Positions 1 through 8,364 of a stretch of 64,000 nucleotides of DNA are shown one piece after another. The stretch lies in contig JAHLKT010000006.1 in assembly GCA_020444545.1 (NCBI GenBank), positions 1 to 64,000 on the forward strand. Direction: 5' to 3'. The notes beneath the pieces are model-generated. The model did not search any database, was not told the DNA's origin, and was given only the letters and a program-made list of their open reading frames with translations. The stretch is from Desulfarculaceae bacterium. GTDB taxonomy: Bacteria > Desulfobacterota > Desulfarculia > Desulfarculales > Desulfarculaceae. Within the stretch, counting starts at the first letter, position 1; every line of letters begins with the position of its first letter. The position numbers were made by a program, and so were the translations under genes.

Positions 1-85
1 CGCCACCGGGGTCACCATCGACGAGCTGCCCATCACCCCGGAGCGAGTGCTCATGGCCCTGAAACGCAAAAAACAGGAAGAATGA
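1..85 (+). CDS. Molybdenum hydroxylase large subunit, C-terminal end (partial)
   Basis: Only the last 27 codons are in the window (reading frame begins at base 2, TGA at 83-85). The tail, ending in DELPITPERVLMALKRKK, has the form seen at the extreme C-terminus of xanthine dehydrogenase / aldehyde oxidoreductase-type molybdopterin-binding subunits, where a T(E/D)LPITPE(R/K)V segment precedes a short basic end. Such subunits bind the Mo-cytosine-dinucleotide cofactor and hydroxylate aldehydes, purines or aromatic acyl-CoAs. Substrate cannot be inferred from this fragment. The identification rests on one short motif, so it is tentative. Confidence 0.55.
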   Translation, partial: ATGVTIDELPITPERVLMALKRKKQEE

Positions 86-164
86 TGAACCCAGGCGCCG
101 CGCCCCCCAGGCGCGGCGCCATCTTGGCAAGGGAAGCGGCCCCCAGGGGCCCGGACGAAAACCA

Positions 165-350
165 GTGGCAAGTTTGCAAGAAAAGGGGGCAGCGGCCAAG
201 GCCCGCGAGCCCCGCTACCAGCCAGTCAAGTTCGAGGTATACGGCGTGGAGATCGTGGAGAAGCAGGTTGCGGCCAGCGGCAAGAGCGGCCGGGTCTACC
301 TTCCCATGGAATGGCTGGGCAAGAGGGTGAAGATAGTCCGGGTGGATTGA
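165..350 (+). CDS. DUF2080-type small protein
   Basis: A 61-residue protein starting at GTG 165, 79 bases after the molybdenum-hydroxylase stop and on the same strand. Its C-terminal half (YGVEIVEKQVAASGKSGRVY followed by a PxEWxGK motif and a VKIVRVD end) matches the pattern I know for DUF2080, a short basic beta-rich family often labelled 'transposon-encoded' in archaea and Desulfobacterota. No transposase is visible beside it, so a transposon link is not supported here. The start is uncertain: no clear ribosome-binding site precedes GTG 165 and the N-terminal 18 residues look unconserved. Function unknown. Confidence 0.55.
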   Translation: MASLQEKGAAAKAREPRYQPVKFEVYGVEIVEKQVAASGKSGRVYLPMEWLGKRVKIVRVD

Positions 351-400
351 GCCCGCCGGCGTTACAAAAGTGGCCCCTCAGACCTGGCCCCTCCACGATT

Positions 401-1537
401 TCAAGAGCCCGCTTGGCCCATTGCGCGCAGCCAGCGGTAATGGGCCGCAATACCTGACCAGAACGACTGGTGCTCCTTGAAGGCCAAACCATGGTCCCGG
501 CAGGTTTGCTCCACGATGCCGGTGATCGCGGGGTAATGAATGTGGCTGATGGTGGGGAACAGATGATGCTCCTTGTGGAAATTCAGGCCTCCGAACAGCC
601 AGGTGGCGATGGGGCCGCGGCGGGCATAGTCCACGGTCACGGCGGCCTGGTGATCCGCCCAAGGCTTGTCCATGCGCCCCGTGTCCCGGCGGGGTAGGGG
701 AAACTCCGCCTCGGCCACGCAATGGGGCAGTTGGAACACGATGCTCAGGAAGCCACCCAGCACCAACACCCCGATGCCGTAGTAAAAAAGGACCGCATAC
801 CAGGGGTGGAATATCCAGGGTATCAACAGGGCCCAGGCGAAAAAGACGGCCTTGCCGGCGATGAAAACCACCAGGTCTTGGGTGGTGGGCCGGGGAAAAC
901 GGTGCTTGCCCACGCCTCCCATGATCATTTTTTGAAAATCGCCCACAAACTCCCACTGGATGGCCAAAAAGCCGTAGACGAACCAGAGATAGAAATGCTG
1001 CCAGCGGTGAAAGGGCAGCCGCTTCTGGTGGGGCGACAGCCGCCCCAGGACGCCCAGGTCGATGTCCGTGTCATACCCGGTGATGTTTACATAGCGGTGA
1101 TGAACCACGGCATGTTTCCAAAACCACATGTAGGAGCTGCCTCCCATCAGGTCCATGGTTGCGGCCATTGTCCGGTTCACCCAAGGCGTCTGGGAGAAAG
1201 CCTTGTGCCCCGCGTCGTGGGCTATGTTGAACCCGATGCAGGCCGTGGACAGCCCGAGCAGGATGACCAGGAATAGGCCCTGCCAGAGGGTTTGGGCCGC
1301 GAACACCAGCAGCAGATAAGAGGCCGCGAAGCAGGCCAGGATGATCGCGGTCTTCAGGTGCAGCCTCCAATCGCCCTTTTTTGAGCGCCCGGGTCCCTGC
1401 TGAAAATACTGGTCCACCCGCTGGCGCAGGTCTTTTTCAAAGGCCTGGTCTTGGCCGAACTCCAACTTCAGGATAGATCGGGGTTGGGTGCCCGACCGGC
1501 TTGTGCTTGCCGTGGATGAGGCCGGGGGCGTGGTCAT
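401..1537 (-). CDS. Membrane fatty acid desaturase
   Basis: A 378-residue membrane di-iron desaturase that would introduce a double bond into a fatty acyl chain using O2. All three histidine boxes are present and in order: HDAGH (107-111), HAVVHH (142-147) and, after the second pair of membrane spans, HKEHH (321-325) within GGLNFHKEHHLFP, the form typical of the linoleoyl-CoA / DesA3-like acyl-lipid group (COG3239). Hydrophobic segments lie at about 61-103 and 221-268. The start at 1537 was chosen because GGAG lies five bases upstream; the frame stays open further back but without a site. Transcribed away from the kinase gene. An O2-dependent enzyme is unusual if the host is a strict anaerobe. 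Confidence 0.9.
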   Translation of the reverse strand: MTTPPASSTASTSRSGTQPRSILKLEFGQDQAFEKDLRQRVDQYFQQGPGRSKKGDWRLHLKTAIILACFAASYLLLVFAAQTLWQGLFLVILLGLSTACIGFNIAHDAGHKAFSQTPWVNRTMAATMDLMGGSSYMWFWKHAVVHHRYVNITGYDTDIDLGVLGRLSPHQKRLPFHRWQHFYLWFVYGFLAIQWEFVGDFQKMIMGGVGKHRFPRPTTQDLVVFIAGKAVFFAWALLIPWIFHPWYAVLFYYGIGVLVLGGFLSIVFQLPHCVAEAEFPLPRRDTGRMDKPWADHQAAVTVDYARRGPIATWLFGGLNFHKEHHLFPTISHIHYPAITGIVEQTCRDHGLAFKEHQSFWSGIAAHYRWLRAMGQAGS

Positions 1538-1745
1538 GTGATCTCCGTTGGTGAACCGCGTGGTAAAGGGAAGGGGGGGCAACTCGGGAGCTGGTCCCAG
1601 TCCGTATCCGAAACAAAAAATTCCCTAAAAACAGTATGAGGCAAAACCGGGAGGGAAATATTTGGCGCAGTCCGGGGCGGTCAACCGCGGGAGCGGGCGG
1701 GCCGGCTCGGACGAACCGTCTTGAATGGCGTGGGTGGATCGAAGT

Positions 1746-4001
1746 CTACTTGCCGTCCAGGAGAAACCGTACCTTGCCCAAGAGCTCGGTGAGGTGGAAG
1801 GGCTTGATGGCGTAGCCTACCGCTCCCGCCTCCATGGCCTCGCGCACCTGCGCCTCGGCGGCGTAGCCGCTGGCGATGAGCACCTTTGCCTTGGGGTTCA
1901 ACCCCAGGATGGCCTTCAGGGCATTGCGGCCGCCCATGCCGGGCATACCCAGGTCCAGGATAACCAGGTCTATCTCCTTGCCGCGCTCCCGGTACAGATT
2001 CAGGGCTTCCTCGCCGGAGGACACGGCCAGCACCCGGTAGCCCATGCGCTCGAGCTTCTGCGCCTCCACCTGGCGCACCGCGGCCACGTCGTCGGCCAAC
2101 AGGATGGTTTCGTCGCCCCTGAGGCCCGCTCCCTCGGGCATGGGCAGCTCCCGTTCCGGGCGCTCGGAGACCTCCTGATGGATGGGCAGGCGCAGCTCGC
2201 AGATGGTACCCCCTTCGGGCCGGCGCTTGAGCTCGATGGTCCCCCCGTGGTTGCGCATGATGCCATAGGCCACGGCCAGGCCCAGGCCGGTGCCCTTGCC
2301 CACCTCCTTGGTGGTGAAGAAGGGCTCGAACAGATGCGCCTCCGCGTCTTCGGACAGGCCGGCGCCGGTGTCGCTCACCGTGAGCAACACGTGGGGGTTG
2401 GGCAGCGCGTCATGCAACGAACCTCGCCGGGGGCCTTGCCCATGGGACAGGCGCGTGCTGATGCCCAAGGTGCCTCCCTGGGGCATGGCGTCCCTGGCGT
2501 TGGTGGCCAGGGTCATGATCACCTGCTCCATCTGGGTGGCGTCGGCCAACACCGGGGGCAGCTCCGGCGCCAGGTCGGTTTCAATGGAGATCATCTGGGG
2601 AAGCAGGCGGCGCAGCATGGCCAGGCTGGCACGGGTAACTTCGTTCAGGTCCAGGGGACTGAGCTCCGGCTCCTCCTTGCGGCTGAAGGCCAATATCCGT
2701 TGCACCAGCTCCTTACCGCGCCCAGCTGACTCCAGTATCTGGTCCAGATGGGCGGGATCGCTGTGCCCATTTTTGGCGTCTTCGCGGGCCAGCTCGCCGA
2801 AGCCCATGATCACGGCCAGGAGGTTGTTGAAGTCGTGGGCTATGCCGCTGGCCAGGGTGCCCACGGCCTCCATCTTCTGGGACTGCCTGAGCTGGGCTTC
2901 CAGCTTTTCCCGCTTCTCTTCGGCCAGCTTGCCGCTGGTTATGTCGCGGGAGAAGCAGGCCGCCTGGGCCACCTGGCCCTGGCTGTCCAGCACCGGGAAC
3001 AGGCGCACCGAGAAGTAGGCCGCGCCGATGCGCTCCTCGAAGTCCGTGGGCTGGCCCGTGGCGAAAACCTGGGCCAGGAAGGCCTCCCGCCGCTGGGCGG
3101 CGGAGCCCTCCAGGGACTCGCACCAGGAGCTGCCCGCCAGGGTGTCGGGGTGGGCGCCCCGGCGCCGGGCGCCGATGTGGTTGATGTAGAGGATGGTGCA
3201 GTCCGGAGCGAGCAGGAGGGCCGAGTCCGAGGTGGCGTCGAAAATGGCCCGCAGGCGGGCCTGGCTTTGGTTCAGCTCTTGTTCGTATTGCAGGCGGCCC
3301 TTTATCTCCCGGTTGAGCCGCACGATGAACAGGAAAAATACCGTCCCCGAGCCCAGAGCGAAAAGCCCGGCGAACGCGATAAGCGCGCCCATGGCCTCCC
3401 GGAGGGATTCGGCCATGCCGATGGCCCGGTGCATGGTCGCGTTCTGCAGGTCTATCTCCAGGGAGGCCAGCTGTACCGCCAGCTTGCGCACCAGGGAGGT
3501 TTGCTCGTGGTATTTGCCCAGGACCAGGGCGTCATCGGTCTCGTGATAGAGCCGCTTGGCGGCCATGGACTGGTCGTGCAGCCTTAGAATCTCCTGGCTC
3601 AGGGCGTCGGCCCGGTCGGCGGCCCGCGTCATGCCGGCCAGCAGCTCCCGGGCCTTGGGGTTATGGCTCCTCTTGTCGATGATGGCCAATTGCTGGCGCA
3701 GGGAGGCCATGCGGCGGGGCACCTTGATGCGGTCTATTTCGCGGTTGAGGGCCAGATACATGAGCAGGTGGCCCTCGGCCCGCTTGACATAGCTGCTGGC
3801 CTCGGTGGCCGCGGTGGCTATGGACCTGAAATGAACCTCGCCCCGCTTGAAGGACTGGATCAGGGCGTCGTTGGCCTTGAGGGTGTAGACCCCGATGGCC
3901 ATGAGCAGGCCGATGGAAAGCACGAACCCCACCGGGATGACCAGGCGCAGGATGCGCCAGGATTTACGGGGCAAGGGGGGTCGGACTGGACCGTGCTTCA
4001 T
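1746..4001 (-). CDS. Hybrid sensor histidine kinase with receiver domain
   Basis: A 751-residue inner-membrane signalling protein. Visible layout: transmembrane helix 17-40, a periplasmic four-helix-like region 41-203, second transmembrane helix about 204-227, PAS domain about 246-360, HisKA dimerisation helix with phosphorylated His389 in GIAHDFNN, HATPase with the N-box (about 497-505), a DTGAG box and GTGLGL (570-575), then a C-terminal receiver with acidic pair DD (637-638), phosphoacceptor Asp683 in ILDLGMPG and conserved Lys733. The AHDFNN-type H-box and fused receiver are typical of orphan hybrid kinases. No DNA-binding response regulator is adjacent, so the output partner is unknown and the sensed signal cannot be inferred. 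Confidence 0.92.
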   Translation of the reverse strand: MKHGPVRPPLPRKSWRILRLVIPVGFVLSIGLLMAIGVYTLKANDALIQSFKRGEVHFRSIATAATEASSYVKRAEGHLLMYLALNREIDRIKVPRRMASLRQQLAIIDKRSHNPKARELLAGMTRAADRADALSQEILRLHDQSMAAKRLYHETDDALVLGKYHEQTSLVRKLAVQLASLEIDLQNATMHRAIGMAESLREAMGALIAFAGLFALGSGTVFFLFIVRLNREIKGRLQYEQELNQSQARLRAIFDATSDSALLLAPDCTILYINHIGARRRGAHPDTLAGSSWCESLEGSAAQRREAFLAQVFATGQPTDFEERIGAAYFSVRLFPVLDSQGQVAQAACFSRDITSGKLAEEKREKLEAQLRQSQKMEAVGTLASGIAHDFNNLLAVIMGFGELAREDAKNGHSDPAHLDQILESAGRGKELVQRILAFSRKEEPELSPLDLNEVTRASLAMLRRLLPQMISIETDLAPELPPVLADATQMEQVIMTLATNARDAMPQGGTLGISTRLSHGQGPRRGSLHDALPNPHVLLTVSDTGAGLSEDAEAHLFEPFFTTKEVGKGTGLGLAVAYGIMRNHGGTIELKRRPEGGTICELRLPIHQEVSERPERELPMPEGAGLRGDETILLADDVAAVRQVEAQKLERMGYRVLAVSSGEEALNLYRERGKEIDLVILDLGMPGMGGRNALKAILGLNPKAKVLIASGYAAEAQVREAMEAGAVGYAIKPFHLTELLGKVRFLLDGK

Positions 4002-4785
4002 GGTCTTCGATTCGCCGAATATGAGCAGGCGCAGGTAACTATTGTTAAAGATTGTACCATTTCACGAGCAGAATGGTTTTGGGCGAACGCGATGCTCCAA
4101 GGGGCGGGCGAAGGCGGCTGCGGACCGTTGAGTCGCGCCACGCCAAAAAAAGAGGGCCTGCCTGATGCCGGGCCCCCTGGGGAGTTCTGGAGCGGGGCGA
4201 GAATTGAGGGCTCAGCAACCTCGGGTCGGTTCACTACGGAATGATGGCCGGAGGCGTTGAAGGCTGTGAGCATTAAGGTTGGATTGGCGAGGGTTAGGTT
4301 TTCGAGTAGCCAATTTTTTCAAGTTTCTAAGCAAGCCTGCCACCAAACCCATCCCCATTATGGGTGAAGATAGAATTTGTAAGTTGGAACCTTTTTGGCC
4401 GGGTCTGCTGCTCACATTGCTCGGCAACTGGGAATTGATCCAAGGACCGTAGCCCGGCAGCTAAATACAAGTCCATCGCCTAATTTTTAATCGAAGTTTG
4501 CGTAGTTGCGTTAAAAACTCTGTTCGGTTACGTCCATCTTGCAGCAGATATCCACACCGGTGCGCCGGCCCGGTCTACCAGAGGGCGTAGGCGATCTTCT
4601 CCCCCGTAAGCTTATATTTTTTGAACGCAGTCCTTCTCTCCGCAAATCGCGGCGGCACCTAAAGCCCAGCTCAATGTTCCGGGCCGGGATGCGATTACCA
4701 CAACAATTTTTCATGGCTTTTTAGTTTTTCCAAAAAGGCTTGACAGCCTAGGCACCGTAGTGGCAAAGTCCCCCTAGTGGTCGCT
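4002..4785. other. Gene-poor spacer left of the accessory region
   Basis: About 780 bases without a convincing gene. Near 4146-4178 the minus strand reads as a GC hairpin (GGGCC...GGCCC) followed by seven T, a terminator-like signal with no gene upstream of it in that direction. At 4201-4233 lies a 33-base repeat shared with 16481-16514. Base composition drops after about 4280. Short open frames here (minus strand 4212-4427 and 4511-4714) resemble nothing I recognise. The stretch may be scar tissue at the left edge of the accessory DNA. Confidence 0.5.
4201..4233 (-). repeat. 33-34 bp dispersed repeat, copy 1
   Basis: This segment matches 16481-16514 with one substitution and one single-base indel. 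Read on the minus strand it begins TGAACCG(A/C)CCCGAGG and ends CTCAATTC. A TGAACCGCCCC start is common at IS3-family element ends, so the two copies may be terminal remnants of one lost IS. The second copy sits exactly where the IstA remnant is cut off. Confidence 0.5.
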
Positions 4786-4810
4786 ATGCATATCATTGTT
4801 CGATATGCGT
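4786..4810. promoter_or_regulatory. Candidate operator upstream of the TAXI transporter
   Basis: Inverted repeat with nine-base arms, ATGCATATC and GATATGCGT (8 of 9 positions pair), separated by seven bases. It lies 103 bases upstream of the transporter start, in the only non-coding stretch before this gene set. The IclR-family gene at 10145 is the nearest regulator and the obvious candidate ligand-responsive binder, but that pairing is inferred from position only. Confidence 0.4.
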
Positions 4811-4913
4811 AACATTAAGCAGACAAGCGCGCGATGACAGACTTTAATGATCTGACCTTGAGAGAGGCAGTCACAAGTGGATTAACCCCACATATCAATT
4901 GCATGGAGGGACC

Positions 4914-5993
4914 ATGAAAAAGCAGCAATGGTCGCGGACCAAGTTCCACAAGGTAATCACCTTGTTCGCAGCGGTATTAATTCTTTCTTCCTTACTCGCC
5001 CCTCATTCTTTTGCCGCCAAAGTCCCTGATTTTCTTTCCATCTCCTCCTATCCCATAGGCGCGCATGGTGCATTCCTGGCCATGGTCTTCAGCGAGGCCA
5101 TCAGCAAGGAGACGGGCATCAAGACCCGTCCTCTGCCCGCCCCTGGCGACGTGGGCCGCTTCCTGGCCATCAAGCACGGCAATGCCGAGGTGGGCGTGTT
5201 CTCCGCCGCCAGCGTCTATGTGGCCAGCCACGGCCTGATGGAGTTCGAGAAATCCAAGCAGGGCCCCCAGAAGATCCGCAACGTCTTTGGTGGCGACACC
5301 CTGCCCCACGGCCTGATCGTCAAGGCTGATTCCGGCATCAAAACCTGGGCCGACTTGAAGGGCAAGCGGGTGGCCATGGCTCCGGGCCTCTTCTCCCTGA
5401 CCGTGCCCGCGTTTCTGGCCTATGGCGGGCTTACCCTGGACGACGTCACCCTGATCAGGGCCTCGGGCTATGTCTCGGCCATCAAAATGGTAATGTCTGG
5501 GGCCGCTGATGCCTGCCATGGCACGCCCATGACCCCGCTGATCAAGGAAATGGAGGCGGCTCCCTATGGCCTGCGCTTCATGCCCATTGACCCCAAGAAC
5601 AAGCAAGCGGTGGCGCGCATGCTCAAGGTCGCCCCGTTCCTTTCCAACATCGAGCTCATCAAGTTCGGCGCCCGTGGCGTAGGGGGTAAAGACGGCATCT
5701 ACCTGCCCGCCTACCCCTATGTGGTGGCCACCTATGCCTCGATGGACCCCTCTATTATCTACACGATCATCAAGGCGTTGGATGAAGGCCGCGATCTTTA
5801 CAAGAACGCCAAGCTGCCCTCCACCGCCCTTTTCACCATGCAAAGGACTTTTTCACTGAAGCTGCCCATCACCGTGCCTTTCCACGACGGGGCCATCAAG
5901 TACGCCAAGGAAAAGGGCCTCTGGACCGAGAAGCATGAAAAGTGGCAGGCCAACGCCCTGGCCGAAGAGGCCAAGAGGATGAAGGGCAAGTAA
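4914..5993 (+). CDS. TAXI-family TRAP solute-binding protein
   Basis: A 359-residue periplasmic binding protein for a TRAP transporter. Residues 1-34 form a signal peptide (basic MKKQQWSR start, hydrophobic core, cleavage near SFA-AK). The mature part has the TAXI features: an early SYPIGAHGAFLAMVFSEAI segment, a glycine-rich GDVGRFLAIKHGNAEVGV region and a LKGKRVAMAPG hinge strand. ATG 4914 is chosen over the in-frame ATG 4899 because GGAGGG lies directly before it. The fused permease follows after a 376-base gap containing strong hairpins. The ligand is unknown; TAXI systems commonly import carboxylates, and the neighbouring CoA-transferase points to an organic acid. Confidence 0.9.
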   Translation: MKKQQWSRTKFHKVITLFAAVLILSSLLAPHSFAAKVPDFLSISSYPIGAHGAFLAMVFSEAISKETGIKTRPLPAPGDVGRFLAIKHGNAEVGVFSAASVYVASHGLMEFEKSKQGPQKIRNVFGGDTLPHGLIVKADSGIKTWADLKGKRVAMAPGLFSLTVPAFLAYGGLTLDDVTLIRASGYVSAIKMVMSGAADACHGTPMTPLIKEMEAAPYGLRFMPIDPKNKQAVARMLKVAPFLSNIELIKFGARGVGGKDGIYLPAYPYVVATYASMDPSIIYTIIKALDEGRDLYKNAKLPSTALFTMQRTFSLKLPITVPFHDGAIKYAKEKGLWTEKHEKWQANALAEEAKRMKGK

Positions 5994-6075
5994 ATCCAAC
6001 GACGGCGAGGGCCGGGTCCCTGTTTGGCGAAAAAAAGTTTGCTTGATACAGCCAAGCCAAGGTTCCCCGGCCTAA

Positions 6076-6214
6076 GGCCCCGCGAGCAAAGGGGCCAGAA
6101 AACGCAAACGCGGAAAGAGGTTTGGCGAGAGTGGCTAAGCGTGAACCATCAGTGCATTCGCAGCGCAACGGCTTGCCGCCCATCGCCGGCCCCTTTCCGC
6201 GTATTGCGTTTTTT
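6076..6214 (+). terminator. Two stem-loops between TAXI binding protein and permease
   Basis: First hairpin: GGCCCC (6076-6081), nine-base loop, GGGGCC (6091-6096). Second: a long imperfect stem pairing 6098-6120 (GAAAACGCAAACGCGG and on) with 6191-6214 (CCGCGTATTGCGTTTTTTC), enclosing about 70 bases and ending in a run of T. Together they could act as a partial terminator or a 3' mRNA stabiliser, giving more binding protein than permease. The other three TRAP binding-protein genes in the window also have hairpins just downstream. Confidence 0.5.
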
Positions 6215-6369
6215 CTAAATCCGCATGACCAATATCAGGCCACAACTATATTGGCGAGGGGGTTATCGATAGTAAGGGGTGTGGTTTTTAACTGCGCGCG
6301 GTTTCAAAGGCCTAGGCAGAGGCTTTGCGGCTTGAACGCGAAGGCAATCCAAAGACAAGGGGAATCGGT

Positions 6370-8286
6370 TTGCAGGTGTTAAAAATCGAAGAATTGTCCA
6401 GCCTGGAACGAGGCATATCCATCGTTCTGGCCGCGGCAGGACTGCTTACTGCCTTTATCTACCTCTTTAACATTGGGGTGGGCTTTTGGGGGCAGTACAT
6501 TGTGGGCTGGGGCTACATTTATGCCGTGCTGGCATTTTTCATCCCCCAGGTATTTATCTACTATCCCCTGGGCCGCGGGTTGAAATTCAGGGTCCTGGAC
6601 TACCTGGCTGTTATTCTCTTCCTCATAACCATGGGCTATTTCATCATCCATGGCGAAGATATCATTAATTTCGCCTGGGAGTTGAGCCCTCCCCCCCTGG
6701 CTCTCATTATGGGAGGCATCGCCAGCCTGTTGGCTCTGGAGGCGTGCCGGCGTAGTGTTGGCTACGTGTTCTTCTTCATCTGCATCTTCTTTTTCTTCTA
6801 TCCGCTCTTTGCCTCCTATATGCCCGGCCCCTTGTTTTCCAGGGCCTTTTCCTTCTCCCGCCTGCTGGGCTTCCATGTAATGGGTCCGGACAGCATGGTC
6901 GGCGTGCCCACCAAGGTTCTGGGCAACCTGTTCATCGGCTTCTTGTTCTTCGGAGTGGCGCTGACCGAATCAGGGGCTTCCAGGTTTTTTCTCAACCTGT
7001 CGCTTTCCCTGCTGGGCCATGTGAGGGGAGGGACGGCCAAAGTATCCATCCTCAGCAGCGCCCTCACCGGATCCATCAGCGGCAGCGTGGTCACCAACGT
7101 GGTCACCACGGGTTCCTTCACCATTCCGGCCATGAAGAACTCGGGATATCCTTCCTTCTATGCCGCGGCCATCGAGACCTGCGCCTCCTCGGGAGGCGTG
7201 CTGATGCCGCCTATCATGGGGGCGGCCGCTTTCCTCATGGCCTCCATGCTGGATATCTCCTACGCTTCCGTGGCCTATGCCGCCATTTTGCCGTCCGTGC
7301 TGTTCTATATCGGACTGTTCATCCAGGTGGACGGCTTCGCGGCCAAGAACAACTTAAAGGGTTCGCCCAGGGAGGAGCTGCCCAAGTTCCTGGATACCCT
7401 AAAAAGCGGTTGGTACTATCTCATCTCCTTCGCGATCTTGATCTATGTCCTGTTTGTTTGGCGCCAGGAGGCCCAGGCTCCTTTTTACGCGGGCTTCTTC
7501 ATTCTGGGCCTTTACATCATCAAGGAAAAAATCTATCTGCGCCCCAAGAGAATCGGTGACATCTTTCTGAAGACCGGGGCCACCATCGGCAACATCTCGG
7601 CCATCCTGTGCGCGGTTGGTTTTCTGATCGGCTCGCTGCTGTTGACCGGGGTAGCCCAGACCCTTTCTTCCGAACTGATCGCCATCGCGGGCAACAACGT
7701 TTTCGTCCTGGTGTGCATGGGGTTCGTGGCCAGCTTTGTCCTGGGCACCGGTTTGTCGGTGACGGCCTGCTACCTTCTCTTGGCGGTTCTGCTGGCTCCC
7801 GCCTTGATCAGGGTCGGCCTGGACCCCTTGGCGGTCCATATTTTCATCATCTACTGCGGAACCTTGTCCTTTATCACTCCGCCGGTGGCCATCGCGGCTT
7901 TTGCCGCCGCTTCCGTGGCCAATGCCTCGCCGTTCAAGACCGCCAAGCAGGCGGTTCTCCTGGGTACGATTCTGTTCTGCATACCTTTTTTCATTGTTTT
8001 CGACCCCGCCTATATTCTCAAGGGATCCGTGCTTGAGGTCTTGCTGACCGTTGTGGGCGGTATTTACGGGGTTGTTCTCCTGGCCTCGGCCATTGAAGGC
8101 TACCTGGTCTTTTGCGGCAGGCTGAAGCCGGTGGGCAGGGTCTTGGCCGCTGCCAGCGCAATCTGCATCCTGGCCCCGGAGCTTGGGCTTGCATATGTCT
8201 TGGCTGGCATAGGCGTTTCTCTACTCATTTTCGCCAGCTATAAATTGCCGGTCCTGGCCAACCTCTTTGTCAGGGAGCAGGTTTAA
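6370..8286 (+). CDS. TRAP transporter fused 4TM/12TM permease
   Basis: About 638 residues, almost wholly hydrophobic, with more than a dozen membrane segments. It is the DctQ-DctM fusion type that partners TAXI binding proteins. The DctM half shows the conserved LTGSISGSVVTNVVTTGSFT loop, SSGGVLMPPIMGAAAF (about 275-290) and, near the C-terminal re-entrant loop, the GTLSFITPPVAIAAFAAASV segment. It couples substrate import to the Na+ gradient. I prefer TTG 6370 (AAGGGGA upstream); the frame is open to TTG 6325 but without a site, and GTG 6376 is also possible. It ends 78 bases before the CoA-transferase genes, so co-transcription is likely. Confidence 0.9.
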   Translation: MQVLKIEELSSLERGISIVLAAAGLLTAFIYLFNIGVGFWGQYIVGWGYIYAVLAFFIPQVFIYYPLGRGLKFRVLDYLAVILFLITMGYFIIHGEDIINFAWELSPPPLALIMGGIASLLALEACRRSVGYVFFFICIFFFFYPLFASYMPGPLFSRAFSFSRLLGFHVMGPDSMVGVPTKVLGNLFIGFLFFGVALTESGASRFFLNLSLSLLGHVRGGTAKVSILSSALTGSISGSVVTNVVTTGSFTIPAMKNSGYPSFYAAAIETCASSGGVLMPPIMGAAAFLMASMLDISYASVAYAAILPSVLFYIGLFIQVDGFAAKNNLKGSPREELPKFLDTLKSGWYYLISFAILIYVLFVWRQEAQAPFYAGFFILGLYIIKEKIYLRPKRIGDIFLKTGATIGNISAILCAVGFLIGSLLLTGVAQTLSSELIAIAGNNVFVLVCMGFVASFVLGTGLSVTACYLLLAVLLAPALIRVGLDPLAVHIFIIYCGTLSFITPPVAIAAFAAASVANASPFKTAKQAVLLGTILFCIPFFIVFDPAYILKGSVLEVLLTVVGGIYGVVLLASAIEGYLVFCGRLKPVGRVLAAASAICILAPELGLAYVLAGIGVSLLIFASYKLPVLANLFVREQV

Positions 8287-8364
8287 TGAATGCTTTCTCA
8301 GTGATAATTAGCAGAGCTTAATCGCGGCAAGAGCGCCACTGGACTTGAGAAAGGTAATACATCG

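Noticed and set aside
1725-3587. Long + strand frames opposite the histidine kinase
   Set aside because: Antisense to all kinase motifs; composition is typical of an artefact.
4212-4714. Small minus-strand genes in the 4-4.9 kb spacer
   Set aside because: No ribosome-binding site, no recognisable motif, irregular composition; probably chance frames.
4740-4768. Promoter starting with TTGACA upstream of the TAXI gene
   Set aside because: The -35 is perfect but no acceptable -10 lies 16-18 bases downstream.
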